Below are positions 42,563 through 55,633 of a stretch of DNA of 64,000 nt, piece after piece. Positions within the stretch are counted from its first letter, which is position 1, and the number at the start of each line of letters is the position of its first letter. The notes under the pieces are model-generated. The model saw only the letters and a program-made list of their open reading frames with translations. It did no database searches and was not told the origin of the DNA. The DNA comes from Ficedula albicollis (taxonomy: Eukaryota > Chordata > Aves > Passeriformes > Muscicapidae): the NCBI RefSeq assembly GCF_000247815.1, contig NC_021677.1, forward strand, positions 5,856,952-5,920,951, in the 5' to 3' direction. The position numbers and the translations under genes were made by a program.

Positions 42563-44206
42563 TCAGGGGTTAACCTCAAGCTAGTATAACAATAAACTGA
42601 TCCTGTTTACTTTTAGACAAGTAATAGCTGTATTTGGTCATGTCAAAAGGACGTATAGTTTTCCAAAACTAGGGAACATAAACTAGCAAAATGGTAAAAA
42701 CTGCTACTTGACTATGACTAAGAAACAGTAAGTCTGAGTGGCTCTCATAAACAGCTCTCTGTTATAAAAAGAAATTGGGGTGCTAGCATGAGTCAGATAG
42801 ATTTTGATTTTAATTTTGAATTTTAATTTCTTGTTTGTTAAGCCATCTCTCCAAATTTTACAATTGTGTTGAGTTACATTATTATTTTCTTTCATCTACC
42901 ACTGGAAATGCAAAGTAAAGGACAACTATTGATTGTAATCATTTATTCGCAAGGTGAACCCATAATCAGGATTCTGGTCAAAGTAGGATCCAGTGTATTA
43001 GAGAATTCTTCCCAATCCCTGTGAACATCCCTGTGAACACAAAACTAAATCTAAACACTACAAAGAAAAAGGTAGTACCCACTGAAAATAGTAGAGGAAA
43101 CACTGCCAGGAATTGTTATGATGACAGCCATCATCTTTGCTGATGAGAGCCAAGGAGGAGCCCAAGGTGTCTGAAAAGCTGTCTGGACCATTGGGCTCAA
43201 AGGCTACTAGTTCAAACAATGCTTCCTTATTTCGAATACAATACCTGCTTGTAAGCCTTAAAATACAATGTACGGAGCTCCATTATTAAGCTTAGACATT
43301 CCTAATATCTTGCTAGATATACTTTTTTGCAGCTCAGAGAGTTATTCTAGCCAAGTGTTAATACACAGACCATTGTTTTATTTGTCCTTGTTTTCTACAT
43401 CTCATATAACTTTTCTGCTGACATGCCTTATGCTTTCCGCTTAGCTCTAATTACAGATTGCTGTCTCTGAGGCCTGCTTTTTTGCAGCTTTCCCAAAACC
43501 CTCTGATTTTAAGGATTGCCACACAAGGTATTGTACTTCATCCATTATACCTCATTCCTACATCAGGGGTTAACCTCAAGCTAGTATAACAATAAACTGA
43601 TCCTGTTTACTTTTAGACAAGTAATAGCTGTATTTGGTCATGTCAAAAGGACGTATAGTTTTCCAAAACTAGGGAACATAAACTAGCAAAATGGTAAAAA
43701 CTGCTACTTGACTATGACTAAGAAACAGTAAGTCTGAGTGGCTCTCATAAACAGCTCTCTGTTATAAAAAGAAATTGGGGTGCTAGCATGAGTCAGATAG
43801 ATTTTGATTTTAATTTTGAATTTTAATTTCTTGTTTGTTAAGCCATCTCTCCAAATTTTACAATTGTGTTGAGTTACATTATTATTTTCTTTCATCTACC
43901 ACTGGAAATGCAAAGTAAAGGACAACTATTGATTGTAATCATTTATTCGCAAGGTGAACCCATAATCAGGATTCTGGTCAAAGTAGGATCCAGTGTATTA
44001 GAGAATTCTTCCCAATCCCTGTGAACATCCCTGTGAACACAAAACTAAATCTAAACACTACAAAGAAAAAGGTAGTACCCACTGAAAATAGTAGAGGAAA
44101 CACTGCCAGGAATTGTTATGATGACAGCCATCATCTTTGCTGATGAGAGCCAAGGAGGAGCCCAAGGTGTCTGAAAAGCTGTCTGGACCATTGGGCTCAA
44201 AGGCTA
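42207..44206 (+). repeat. Exact 1000-bp tandem duplication
   Basis: 42207-43206 and 43207-44206 are the same sequence, each starting CTAGTTCAAACAATGC and ending GCTCAAAGGCTA. The period is exactly 1000 bases and I see no difference by eye. A round-number, perfect duplication suggests an assembly or windowing artefact. Confidence 0.9.
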
Positions 44207-44288
44207 TTGGTCAACAATTCAAAGTCCTACTGACTGGCCAATAGAAGTTCCATTCCTGGCATGAGTCACTTCTGGGGCTGCCATTGCA

Positions 44289-45420
44289 TGAATGAATGAA
44301 TGAATGAATGAATGAATGAATGAATGAATGAATGAATGAATGAATGAATGAATGAATGAATGAATGAATGAATGAATGAATGAATGAATGAATGAATGAA
44401 TGAATGAATGAATGAATGAATGAATGAATGAATGAATGAATGAATGAATGAATGAATGAATGAATGAATGAATGAATGAATGAATGAATGAATGAATGAA
44501 TGAATGAATGAATGAATGAATGAATGAATGAATGAATGAATGAATGAATGAATGAATGAATGAATGAATGAATGAATGAATGAATGAATGAATGAATGAA
44601 TGAATGAATGAATGAATGAATGAATGAATGAATGAATGAATGAATGAATGAATGAATGAATGAATGAATGAATGAATGAATGAATGAATGAATGAATGAA
44701 TGAATGAATGAATGAATGAATGAATGAATGAATGAATGAATGAATGAATGAATGAATGAATGAATGAATGAATGAATGAATGAATGAATGAATGAATGAA
44801 TGAATGAATGAATGAATGAATGAATGAATGAATGAATGAATGAATGAATGAATGAATGAATGAATGAATGAATGAATGAATGAATGAATGAATGAATGAA
44901 TGAATGAATGAATGAATGAATGAATGAATGAATGAATGAATGAATGAATGAATGAATGAATGAATGAATGAATGAATGAATGAATGAATGAATGAATGAA
45001 TGAATGAATGAATGAATGAATGAATGAATGAATGAATGAATGAATGAATGAATGAATGAATGAATGAATGAATGAATGAATGAATGAATGAATGAATGAA
45101 TGAATGAATGAATGAATGAATGAATGAATGAATGAATGAATGAATGAATGAATGAATGAATGAATGAATGAATGAATGAATGAATGAATGAATGAATGAA
45201 TGAATGAATGAATGAATGAATGAATGAATGAATGAATGAATGAATGAATGAATGAATGAATGAATGAATGAATGAATGAATGAATGAATGAATGAATGAA
45301 TGAATGAATGAATGAATGAATGAATGAATGAATGAATGAATGAATGAATGAATGAATGAATGAATGAATGAATGAATGAATGAATGAATGAATGAATGAA
45401 TGAATGAATGAATGAATGAA
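44289..45420 (+). repeat. TGAA microsatellite, 283 perfect units
   Basis: Uninterrupted TGAA over 1132 bases, entered from GCCATTGCA and left at CTAATTAATTAATG. No impure unit was seen. Confidence 0.97.
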
Positions 45421-45974
45421 CTAATTAATTAATGTTGACTTTCTTTCTGGCAAAGAGCTCATGCTGACACCTCTGAGAGGCTCTGAGACACCTGAGAGAG
45501 CAGGAATTTGCTGAGGTGGGGACATCCAAGGAGGGGGATCATGGTGGGACTGAGGTGCAAAATGCTCCCCAAGCACTTGGGCTGGGACAGGCTTGCTGTA
45601 AAAAACACACATTTTCATTTTACAGCCAGCCCTGCCTAAGAAATGTCATTTTGAGGGACAGGGAGTGGCCCTGAATGCACAGCACACCCCAGAGAGAGGG
45701 AGAATCGCTCCAGGTGTGGAAAATTGCTGATCCCTGAGGAAACCCTGCTGCTCTCCTTGCTCCTGGAGATGCTCTGAGCATAGGATGAGCTGCTGGCAGC
45801 ATTTCCTCCTGATCCCACACTTTTCCTGGCAGGCTTTGCCCCTGGAAGTCCAGGGAGCTGGCACAGCTTCTGTGTGCTCTGAGCAACCCCAGAGGGACCT
45901 CCCTGCACTGTGCAGACATTCCCTGGCTGCTCCCAGCTGCAGAAAGTCGATGATTACACATGCAGATGGGTATG
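45421..45974. other. Spacer of mixed composition, nothing recognised
   Basis: Several overlapping frames of 85-145 codons exist on both strands, none with a recognisable domain. Their overlap on both strands suggests GC-rich non-coding sequence. Confidence 0.4.
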
Positions 45975-46697
45975 TGTCCTGGTTTGAGGGACAGGTGTCT
46001 GCCAATAAAGGCAGAAGCTTCTCTTTGAAATGGAGAATGTAAACCCACTCCCTCCAAATTATTACTATAATTTTGAAATTAAGGGACTCTCAGGCAAAGA
46101 TATGGGAATTAGGAATAACCATTCTTTACTAGGAAAACTAAAATAGAAATACAGTATTACAGAGAACAATCCAAACCCTAACAGAGTCAGAATACAACCT
46201 GACAACCTGTCAGTCAGGGTGTTGGTAGCAGTCCAATTAAATGGTGGCTACAATCCCCTTGTGGTGGCAGATGTGGTTCAGCTGAAGCAGTGGTCCTGTA
46301 GAAGGGTGCAGTTTTCCTATGAAGGTCCAGGGATGTTGTGGAAAAGGTCCGCTTTTCCTCTGGAATCCAGTGGAGAGATGGTAACTTGCTGTCCAAAATC
46401 TGTTTTTATCTAGGTAGGAAAAGCTTGGCTCCTCCCCCTGGCTGGAGCACCTCCCAATGGGATGGTGTAATTTTATCAGTCATACAGTGAGACTTAAAGG
46501 CTCAGCAGCAGATGATATCTTCCTGGAGGGAGGAAGCCTTGTGGGAAAGATAAAGATGATTGCCCCATCTTGTCTTAAAGATGGCCCATTAGCAGGTAAG
46601 ATGTGCCAGGGAGATAAGGGTCACTATCCCACCCAGTTTCAACAGATGGTGATAGAATACACATTTCTGGCCATATCCTATATTGCAACCCAAGACA
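45975..46697 (-). mobile_element. Solo LTR (minus) with 5-bp target duplication
   Basis: The plus strand starts TGTCCTGGTTTGAGGG and ends CAACCCAAGACA, giving TGTCTTGG/CCAGGACA inverted ends on the minus strand. GTATG flanks both sides (45970-45974 and 46698-46702). It is the full-length relative of the LTR at 59461-59912. Confidence 0.92.
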
Positions 46698-46989
46698 GTA
46701 TGCATACATTCAGGGGTTATTTTATTTTGGTTTTTAACATTCATTGTTATCATAAGGTGTTTCCACACATTCTTTTCAGGCTTCTGTTTTTATTATAATT
46801 ATTTGCAGAGTGGTTCCATGACTAGACACTTTCAGAGATCCCTCTCAATGCAATATTTCCCTGATTCCATCTGACATTAAGCCTGTGGATGCTTCTAAAC
46901 ACAAGAGGAAAACCTCTTCAGTCTTAATAAGGCAGAAGCCAGTGGTGTAGTTGCCAGGGTCAAGATTCTAAACCTCTTGATTGTAGCTG

Positions 46990-47290
46990 TGCTCATTATT
47001 TTGTGGTGCTTGCTATCGTGTGGTGGGAGAGGGGCTGGAGACAGACACAACACACTCCTCTGCTCATTTAAGGACAATAGTGTCAGTTTATTTATGGAGG
47101 CCATCTTTTATAGGGGGTTCAAAGTTCAGGCACCTGACCATATCATTGGTTGAGGTCTCAGTGACGCCCAGCTCCTTTGCCCAATCGTCTGCAGCCTAGG
47201 TGGAACCTGATTGGTTGAATACCCACTCAGGGACCAGCCCAGCGGGGTTTCCACGGCAACCACAGCACAAACTAAACTTGCACTGCAACA
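46990..47290 (-). mobile_element. 3' LTR of the 47-51 kb provirus
   Basis: The minus strand starts TGTTGCAGTGCAAG and ends ATAATGAGCA. ATAAATAAAC near 47090 fits a polyadenylation signal. A purine-rich tract (AAAAAAGGAAAAGGCAG, about 47293-47309 on the minus strand) lies directly upstream, as expected for second-strand priming. Confidence 0.75.
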
Positions 47291-47880
47291 ACTGCCTTTT
47301 CCTTTTTTATTAAATTTGCAAAAATTATTTCTGTCACCTTTCTGTAAGGGCCCATTGTAAACAGGGTGGCAGAAGACAGCTTGGATCTAATTTTGAGATG
47401 AAGTTTCTCACTGGAGGTGAAGCATTCATGACTGAGGAGCTGTTAGGGGAGAACTATTAATCACAGGCTTAGTGCATGAAAGTTGCAAGTTACAACTTTA
47501 AAAATAAGAAACCATTTAACTCAAAACCACTTGTGCACCTTAAATTAAATTAGTGGGGTAAACTTATGCTTGACCATCTCCCAGGATCTGCTAAGAATTT
47601 TGTTTTTCCTATGAGGTTTGGGAGACTTCTTTTGGGCAAGACCCCTCTGTTTATCTGAAAAGAAAAGGTTTTGGTTTTGTAAAGCCAAATTAGGTGGTCA
47701 AAACGACCTGCTGTTATTTTTTAATAGTAATGACTCAGGTTGCTGATATTATCTCCTTTATCAGTCATGCTCCTGGCTTGACCAGGGCCAAGAACTTGGA
47801 TGAGAAATGCTTTATCTCCTTAACTTAAATCTATGAACAAAAACACATTCAATCTTTTAAACTGAGAATAGAACTTAACT

Positions 47881-48144
47881 CTATAAATATAAACAGTTTG
47901 TAAATAGAACAACAATTTGTAAACAAATAAACTCCTTATATGAACTTTCACTTCTAGTAACTTTCGCTTTTCCAGTAACTCTTAAATGATTCAGTGTATG
48001 GATAGTTTTAGCTACCCTCCTCTGTGGGCTCTCCTCACCCAGTCCTCTTCTCTGTTTTTCAAGTTTATGTTTTAAAGTGTTATGTGCTCTTTTTACTGTG
48101 GCTTGTCTCGTTGCTAATTTGGGGACACCAGTGTGGTGTGACAC
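47881..48144 (-). pseudogene. Retroviral integrase fragment
   Basis: A minus-strand frame contains the end of the catalytic core and what follows it: TVKRAHNTLKHKLEKQ, then PQRRVAKTIHTLNHL. The residue at the catalytic glutamate position appears as K (VKRAH instead of VERAH). The remainder of pol is not readable around it. Confidence 0.65.
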
Positions 48145-48705
48145 GTCTCAGAGCTGTAGAAAATGTCTTGTTTTTTGTGATATGTCCTAGGTTTCACAAG
48201 TTACATCTTGATATATATCTAGAAATTACACATGTTTGTGTTAGCATTACAGAACAGTGATAACAAAAGTGAATCATTTTGATACCTAAGGACATTATGA
48301 AGTTATTTCTTGAGTTTGGAAGGATTTATTCTTATATAGTTATTGTATTATCTTTTGCATATTTAGCAACATCATTAATGGTTGCACTGTAATATTAATG
48401 AACCTTTCCCTTTTGTTAAGAGTTTTGAAATTGACAGCATTTTTGATTACATTAAATATGTTTTGGGATTATAACGCAACTTTAAATAATATGTTTTCTT
48501 CAGGAAAGGTATTTGGTTGCAAAAATCGAATATTTTAAAACTGGTTTATATTTTGGTTCAGAATAAGAAAACATGCAAAGTAGTATTTCAGTGATAGCAG
48601 TGATAAGCTTGTTATACTTAGAAACTTGCTATTAATTTCAACAGCAGTTACCACTAATATTTTAGCTATAAAGAAATAAGAAATTTCGTTTTTAATATGA
48701 AAGTT

Positions 48706-49103
48706 TGTAGAAGATGTTACTTCCCCCAAACAGGGCCTCTGGGACACGATTCCTTAGACAAAGAAATTCCTTAAAGCATGCCCCCCTCCTCCTTATCAAA
48801 ACTTCTGTTATTTCTTAGGATTTCTATTGGTTCTTAAAGTTGTTAAGTGATTGGTTTTTACTTACTTAGAATTTTAAGGTAATTGATTAGTTTGCAATTT
48901 GTAGTTCTTATTGGTTAAAATCTCAATCCTCTAGAAAGCTATAAAAACCCTTTGTTATATCATGTAATCAGACTTCATGAGTAGAATCCATTCAGAGAAA
49001 TAAAGATTCCTTCGGAATTATCTACAGTGAATCCCTAAGTCTCATCTCTTCTGGTGAGGAGCTGCCTTGGGGCTGGAATAAGCCCAGTGTCCAGGTGGCT
49101 ACA
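48706..49103 (+). mobile_element. LTR (plus) nested in the 47-51 kb provirus
   Basis: TGTAG at the start and CTACA at the end form a 5-bp inverted repeat. A TATA box (GCTATAAAAACC, about 48940) and AATAAAG (about 49000) are in order. Flanks AAAGTT and AAAGCT may be a 6-bp target duplication with one change. It resembles the LTR at 61726 in its 5' half (ATTGGTT repeats, TTTTAAGGTAATTG). Confidence 0.7.
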
Positions 49104-49198
49104 AAAGCTAATTTTAAACAAAAGTGATAAGAGGTATCTGTTTAGAAAACTTTGAAGCTGAAATTTGATAATGAAATACCTTTTTACTAAACTAATCC

Positions 49199-49630
49199 TT
49201 ATACATTTGCTTTGCTGAACCTATAAGTAGAATAAGCAAGATCATCAAATTTTTCAGGATGGTTGAGTGAATGTGATGTTAGCAAAATGCATATGATTAA
49301 AGTTAATAAAAATTCTACTATAAATTTTAGTACATATCCAATAAACTGTAGTCCATATCCGCAACATTGGTATAATATCTTCACAGTAGCAACAAAAGAA
49401 CTGGTTAAAGAAATTTTGGTTTTAGCATATGTAAACAACAATAGCAAACATTGCACTACAAACTTTAGAACACATTCAGCAAACTGCAATCCAAGTTTTA
49501 CCTTCTGCCAGATGTTCACAGGATCAGCTGCGGTGATATGGTGTTGCTCTGCAGGGGGACAATGGCTCTGTTTTTCTCTGGTGATGTCCTTTGAGTCACT
49601 TGTTGGTATATAAAACTCTGATTCCAGCAA
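49199..49630 (-). CDS. Unidentified ORF with two repeated hydrophobic segments
   Basis: This frame of 143 codons lies between the 5' LTR and the integrase fragment, in the gag position. Residues 45-67 (LGLQFAECVLKFVVQCLLLL) and 91-117 (GLQFIGYVLKFIVEFLLTL) are related to each other with a period of about 46 residues, and the DNA repeats accordingly (49290-49360 and 49425-49500). Each could span a membrane. The N-terminal 35 residues are polar. I do not recognise a family. It may be a retroviral protein, a captured gene or a chance frame in an internal tandem repeat. Confidence 0.35.
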   Translation of the reverse strand: MLESEFYIPTSDSKDITREKQSHCPPAEQHHITAADPVNIWQKVKLGLQFAECVLKFVVQCLLLLFTYAKTKISLTSSFVATVKILYQCCGYGLQFIGYVLKFIVEFLLTLIICILLTSHSLNHPEKFDDLAYSTYRFSKANV

Positions 49631-49830
49631 GGATAATGTTCTTGGGACAGGGGTGCTGTTCTTCCCCAGTGCTGCATCTCTAGAAATTCCTGATGATGAA
49701 CTTCCCTGACCTCCCCCTGGAGGCTAGGTTGGGGCACAGCCACACCCTAAAGAGGCTGGGCCAGGTGGGGAAGCCGCACCCCACAGAGGAGGTGCAGCTT
49801 CTGTTTTCCCACTAGTGGTCATGTGGTTGC

Positions 49831-49870
49831 CACCATCTTGGGTGCAAAAAATGTGGCGACCGCCATCTTG
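49831..49870 (-). promoter_or_regulatory. Two YY1-like motifs
   Basis: CACCATCTTG (49831-49840) and CGCCATCTTG (49861-49870) match the YY1 core on the opposite strand, 30 bases apart, in the leader region of the provirus. Confidence 0.3.
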
Positions 49871-50726
49871 GGGTGCTGTAGGGATTGTCATGCAGTCCCC
49901 TCTGTCAGAATGGGACAGCATGGCGTGCTGACCCAAAGCAGCAGTGTGGGCTGTGCTGGCTGTGGTGGCTATCACAGTCTCACAGCAGTAGGGCACGGTC
50001 CCGCAGCACCCCTGGCCAGCTGAAGCTGGCGCAGTGGGGTACAGAGAGACTGCCCCCGCTGCTTTGCACAACTGTCTTTTGTTTCTGTGAGGGGATTTTA
50101 CAGCCTTTTGTGTCCACCCCGCCTGTCCTCCTGTCCCTTTCATTATTTAATTTCATTAATTCATTTAATTTAAGCTAATTTCATTATTTAATTGTTTTAG
50201 TAAGTCAGGATGATCTTCCATGTTTTTATAGCACTGATGGCTGTTTCATCACCATTAGAGGCTGCCACAAGTATGTTTTTGCCAGCCCTCTTCCAAGTTA
50301 GTAAGTCTAATGAAGTTCCTTCAGATATATCCGGTTGCTAGCCTTTGCACCACGTGAGGAGGGCTAGTAAAGTCTGCTTGTTGTAATTAATCCTTCTGTT
50401 TTTTTTAAGAAAAAAGTCCATACCTTCAGGATGGGGTACTCTGGTGTAGAAACCCATGCTCCCATGGTCCCGACAGCAGTTCCAATCCTCTAGGGGGTTT
50501 CTGGAATCATGAAGGAGCTCTGCCGTCTACTGCTAGGATATTGCAGCAAATCTGCTGTCTGCAGCAAATTCTGCTGCTTTTCTGCTGTCCCACTGCTGAG
50601 TCTCGGCTATTCCCGCTGACTGCAACAAATCCGCCACCTTCCACTGTCCCACCAGCTGATTCCCAGTGACCCTCGATCTTCCTGCAAATCCCCAGTGTTT
50701 AAAGTGACTGAGTCTGTCCTCACACA

Positions 50727-50744
50727 GGACACGACTTGTAACCA
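50727..50744 (-). promoter_or_regulatory. Putative primer-binding site
   Basis: The minus strand reads TGGTTACAAGTCGTGTCC immediately after the LTR end. It starts TGG as required, but I cannot assign the tRNA. Confidence 0.5.
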
Positions 50745-51050
50745 TGCTTGTTACTTTGTGGTGCTTGCTGCTGCGTGGTGGGGTAGGGGTTGGAGACAGA
50801 CACAACACACTCCTTTGCACTTTCAAGCACAACAGTGTCAGTATATTCATGGAGGCTATCTATCATAGGTGGTTCAAAAGTCATACATATCATTGGTTGA
50901 GGTCTCAGTACCACCCACCTCTTTTGCCCAATCATATGTCTGCAGCCTAGGTGGAACCTGATTGGATGAATACCCGCTCAGGGGCCAGCCCATGGAACCT
51001 AGTGGGGTTTCCACGGCAACCACAACACAAGCTAAACTTGTACTGCAACA
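50745..51050 (-). mobile_element. 5' LTR of the 47-51 kb provirus
   Basis: The minus strand starts TGTTGCAGTACAAG and ends AAGTAACAAGCA. It is clearly similar to 46990-47290 over its whole length, with scattered substitutions and small indels, so the insertion is not recent. Confidence 0.8.
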
Positions 51051-51054
51051 GCTG

Positions 51055-52489
51055 GTAGCACAGACAAGCTCTCAGGTAGAATGAAGAAGAGGAAGCCTTA
51101 TCAGAGTATCAATCTTCTAGGACCTTCCAGTAGAAATTTTAGAGTAGTAAAGATGAATGGGCAAGTCCTTAGCTTTTGCTTTTTGCTGATAGCCAAAATG
51201 GGATCCAATAGATAGTTCTTTCTGAATCCCAGAAATCACAAGAACATATGAAACACTAAAACATTTACACTGGCAAGGCTAGGAGATAAAACAAGCTCCA
51301 GTTACTTCAATAGTATCATTTTACAAGAACATACAGAGTTTCTCCCTGTACAGCCTCAACTGACAAAGGCTGACTTTGGAAAATTTCCCTGAATCCTTCT
51401 AATCCCACATATAATTCCTATCCCTTTGAGAAAATGAACATGGATATAATTAGTCTGTTCAAGAAGAATTTAGCAAGAATATCAGGCTTGGTACAATAAT
51501 AAATAGCATCTCCCATTTCACCGAGGCCCTATCCTTATGTCTCATAAATGCCAAGGTAATAGTTGACAGAAACAACTTTTCCAACTTCCAATATCCAAGA
51601 AGAAAGCCAGACAATGAAGGGGCAAGTTTCACAACAAAATCCAGGCATGAATTTTATCGTTTACATGGATCAAGTTGCTGAAACTCTAGTTTACCATTTC
51701 AAACAAATGACCTGGTCCAATGAGCCAGACTTGATAGCAGATGCCAAAAAACCCCAACAACCATATCACAAAACCCTAGACCAGCAGCTGCCATCTGCCT
51801 TATCCACAAAAATCCACGTTTGTCCCTGGTCACAGTTCTCTGTAACCACCTGGATATAGGCATCTTAAACCCAATAAAGTCCAGCTATGACAAGCTGTCC
51901 TCAACACCACACCATGTCCTAGATTTAATACAAAAGGAAAAAGACATGGTGAGGCTGGCCCAAAACCTGCTAGGAATCAGCCTGATTAGCAGAAACAGTA
52001 CAACACAGCAGCCTAATTGAGGTTTGAAGCACTGCTGTATTTCATTCAGCAAAACTGTTTTCATATGTAATAGTTGAATAACTGGATTAAGTGCATTGCC
52101 TGTGTTATGAAAGAGGAACCAGCTAGAAACTGAGCTGAAGCTCTTTATCATCACAAGTGAGAAAATCTGGATACCATAGGAGACAAACAGTCACAACAAC
52201 AGAGGGGCTAAGAAGATCAGATAGTAAAAATGTCTGCAGGTGTCTTTTGGCTACAATCCAGAAGATTCAATCTAAATCAGCAGGGAAACTAAAGTAAATC
52301 CACAAACTTACCTGCAGCTCTATGCAGTGGGTACATTAGAAACTAAGGATTATCATTGAAAAAGAGGGGGAAAACAATATTAGTAAGGAGATACAATTGG
52401 AAAATTGTATCCCTCATACTAAATACTATACATATCCCTCATACTATGCTCCCTCATACTAAACTGTAATGTGGCAACCCTGAGTGTAC
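51055..52489. other. AT-rich spacer, nothing recognised
   Basis: Short frames only, no domain seen. Confidence 0.5.
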
Positions 52490-53312
52490 ATACACACTAA
52501 GGAATGAGCGGCTGGAGACCAGCACTGCAGAAAGCGAGCTGGAGGTCTTGCTCAATGTCAAGTTGAATGTGAGTCATTGTGTCCTGGCAGCCAGGAGGCC
52601 CAACCCTTTTCTGGCAGACATCAGGCACAGCCAGGGAAGAGAGAGGATTGTCCCACTCTGCTCTGCACTGGGGTGGCCTCACCTCAAGTGCTGGGTGCAG
52701 TTCTGGGTGCCAATATAAAAAACCCATTAAGTTGTTAAAGACTGTCCAGAGGAGGGCAACAAGGATGGTGAAGGGGTTTGAGGGGAAGCTGTATGAGAAG
52801 ACTGAGGTCACTTGGCCTGTTCAGCCTGGAGTGCAGTTCTGGGTGCCAATATAAAAAACCCATTAAGTTGTTAAAGACTGTCCAGAGGAGGGCAACAAGG
52901 ATGGTGAAGGGGTTTGAGGGGAAGCTGTATGAGAAGACTGAGGTCACTTGGCCTGTTCAGCCTGGAGGGGAGGAGGCTGAGTTACAACTTCCTCGGGAGT
53001 GGAAGAGAAGAGGCAGGCACTGATCTCTTCTCTGTAGTGACCAGTAACAGGATCCAAGGGAATTGCTTGCAGTTGTGTCAGGGACTGTGTGATATTAGGG
53101 AAGGGTTCTTCACCCAGAGGTGTCTGGGCACTGGAGCAGGCTCCCCAAGGAAGTGGTCACAGCACCAATCCTGAAAGAGTTCAAGAAGTTTTGGACAGCG
53201 ATCTCAGGCACATGGTGTTACCAGGGGTGGTCCTGTGCAGAGCCAGGAGTTGGATTCAATGATCCTGAAGTGTCCCTTCCAACCCAGGATATTCTGTGAT
53301 TTTGAGATTCTG
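52490..53312 (+). mobile_element. CR1 LINE 3' portion with internal duplication
   Basis: Characteristic phrases occur in order: GGTGGCCTCACCTCAAGTGC, CAGTTCTGGGTGCCAATAT, TTAAAGACTGTCCAGAGGAG, GGCCTGTTCAGCCTGGAG, GAGGAGGCTGAG, CCCAGAGGTGTCTGGGCAC, TTCCAACCCAGGATATTCTG. The end ATTCTGTGATTTTGAGATTCT is a CR1 3' terminus. The start falls in the end of the second ORF. A 136-bp unit is duplicated within it. Confidence 0.92.
52696..52967 (+). repeat. 136-bp tandem duplication in the CR1
   Basis: 52696-52831 and 52832-52967 both start TGCAGTTCTGGGTGCC and end GTTCAGCCTGGAG. No difference seen by eye. Other CR1 copies do not repeat this unit. Confidence 0.9.
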
Positions 53313-53394
53313 TATATATGCACACCAGGTGACAGTTCAGTTCCTTTGCTACAACACACATTGAAAAGGGTCAAGTGAAAGTTCAATACATAAG

Positions 53395-53882
53395 TGCTGG
53401 TTTCACATGGGGGGAGCCGCCTGAGAGGAGCAGCACGAGACCTGGAAACAGGAGGGCTGTCTCCTCTCTGGGAACTTCCTCTGTGGGCGACGGGGTCCAA
53501 TCAGAGAGCTGATTTAGTGGTTGACAAGCTGAGTAACCAATTAAAAGTTATTTTGCTTTCATAAATCACATCGGTAAAGTTAACTCAGTCTCTTTTGACT
53601 TTCAGCTTCCACGGAGGTGAGGTGGGCTCTGGCCGGGGCCCCGGCCCTGGCCCCAGCCCCGGGCTCAGCTCAGCCCCGGCTCGGCCCGGCCCCGGCTCGG
53701 CTCAGCTAGGCCCCGACTTGGCTTGGCCCCAGCTCGGCCCGGCTCAGCCCAGCCCGGCCACGCCTGGCCCCCCAGAGGGGTGGGAGAGCCACTGAGGGTC
53801 TCCTTTTCCCTCGTTCGGAGAGGAGAGGCCCACCGGCTGACCATGCGGCGTGAGGACATGAGACTACAGATCTCCCAAAATT
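53395..53882 (+). mobile_element. LTR of the TGCTGGTTTCAC family (plus), cut by another LTR
   Basis: It starts TGCTGGTTTCACATGG and follows the 38189 copy through the GC-rich middle to AGATCTCCCAAAATT, where the next LTR begins. The remainder is not found beyond 55633. Confidence 0.65.

Positions 53883-55633
<1,751 letters not shown>

Larger units (their letters stand above)
46990..51050 (-). mobile_element. Provirus with two LTRs, minus strand, internal region degraded
   Basis: Two similar LTRs in the same orientation (46990-47290 and 50745-51050) enclose 3.45 kb. GCTG lies on both outer sides (46986-46989 and 51051-51054), a possible 4-bp target duplication. A primer site follows the 5' LTR and a purine-rich tract precedes the 3' LTR. 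Only a piece of integrase is recognisable inside, so much of gag and pol has been deleted. Confidence 0.75.

Noticed and set aside
44289..45420. TGAA array considered as a CRISPR or satellite array
   Set aside because: There are no spacers. It is a simple microsatellite with a 4-base unit.
45620..46057. Overlapping 90-145 codon frames on both strands
   Set aside because: Several frames are open at once on both strands, which is typical of moderately GC-rich non-coding sequence. One also runs into the LTR at 45975.
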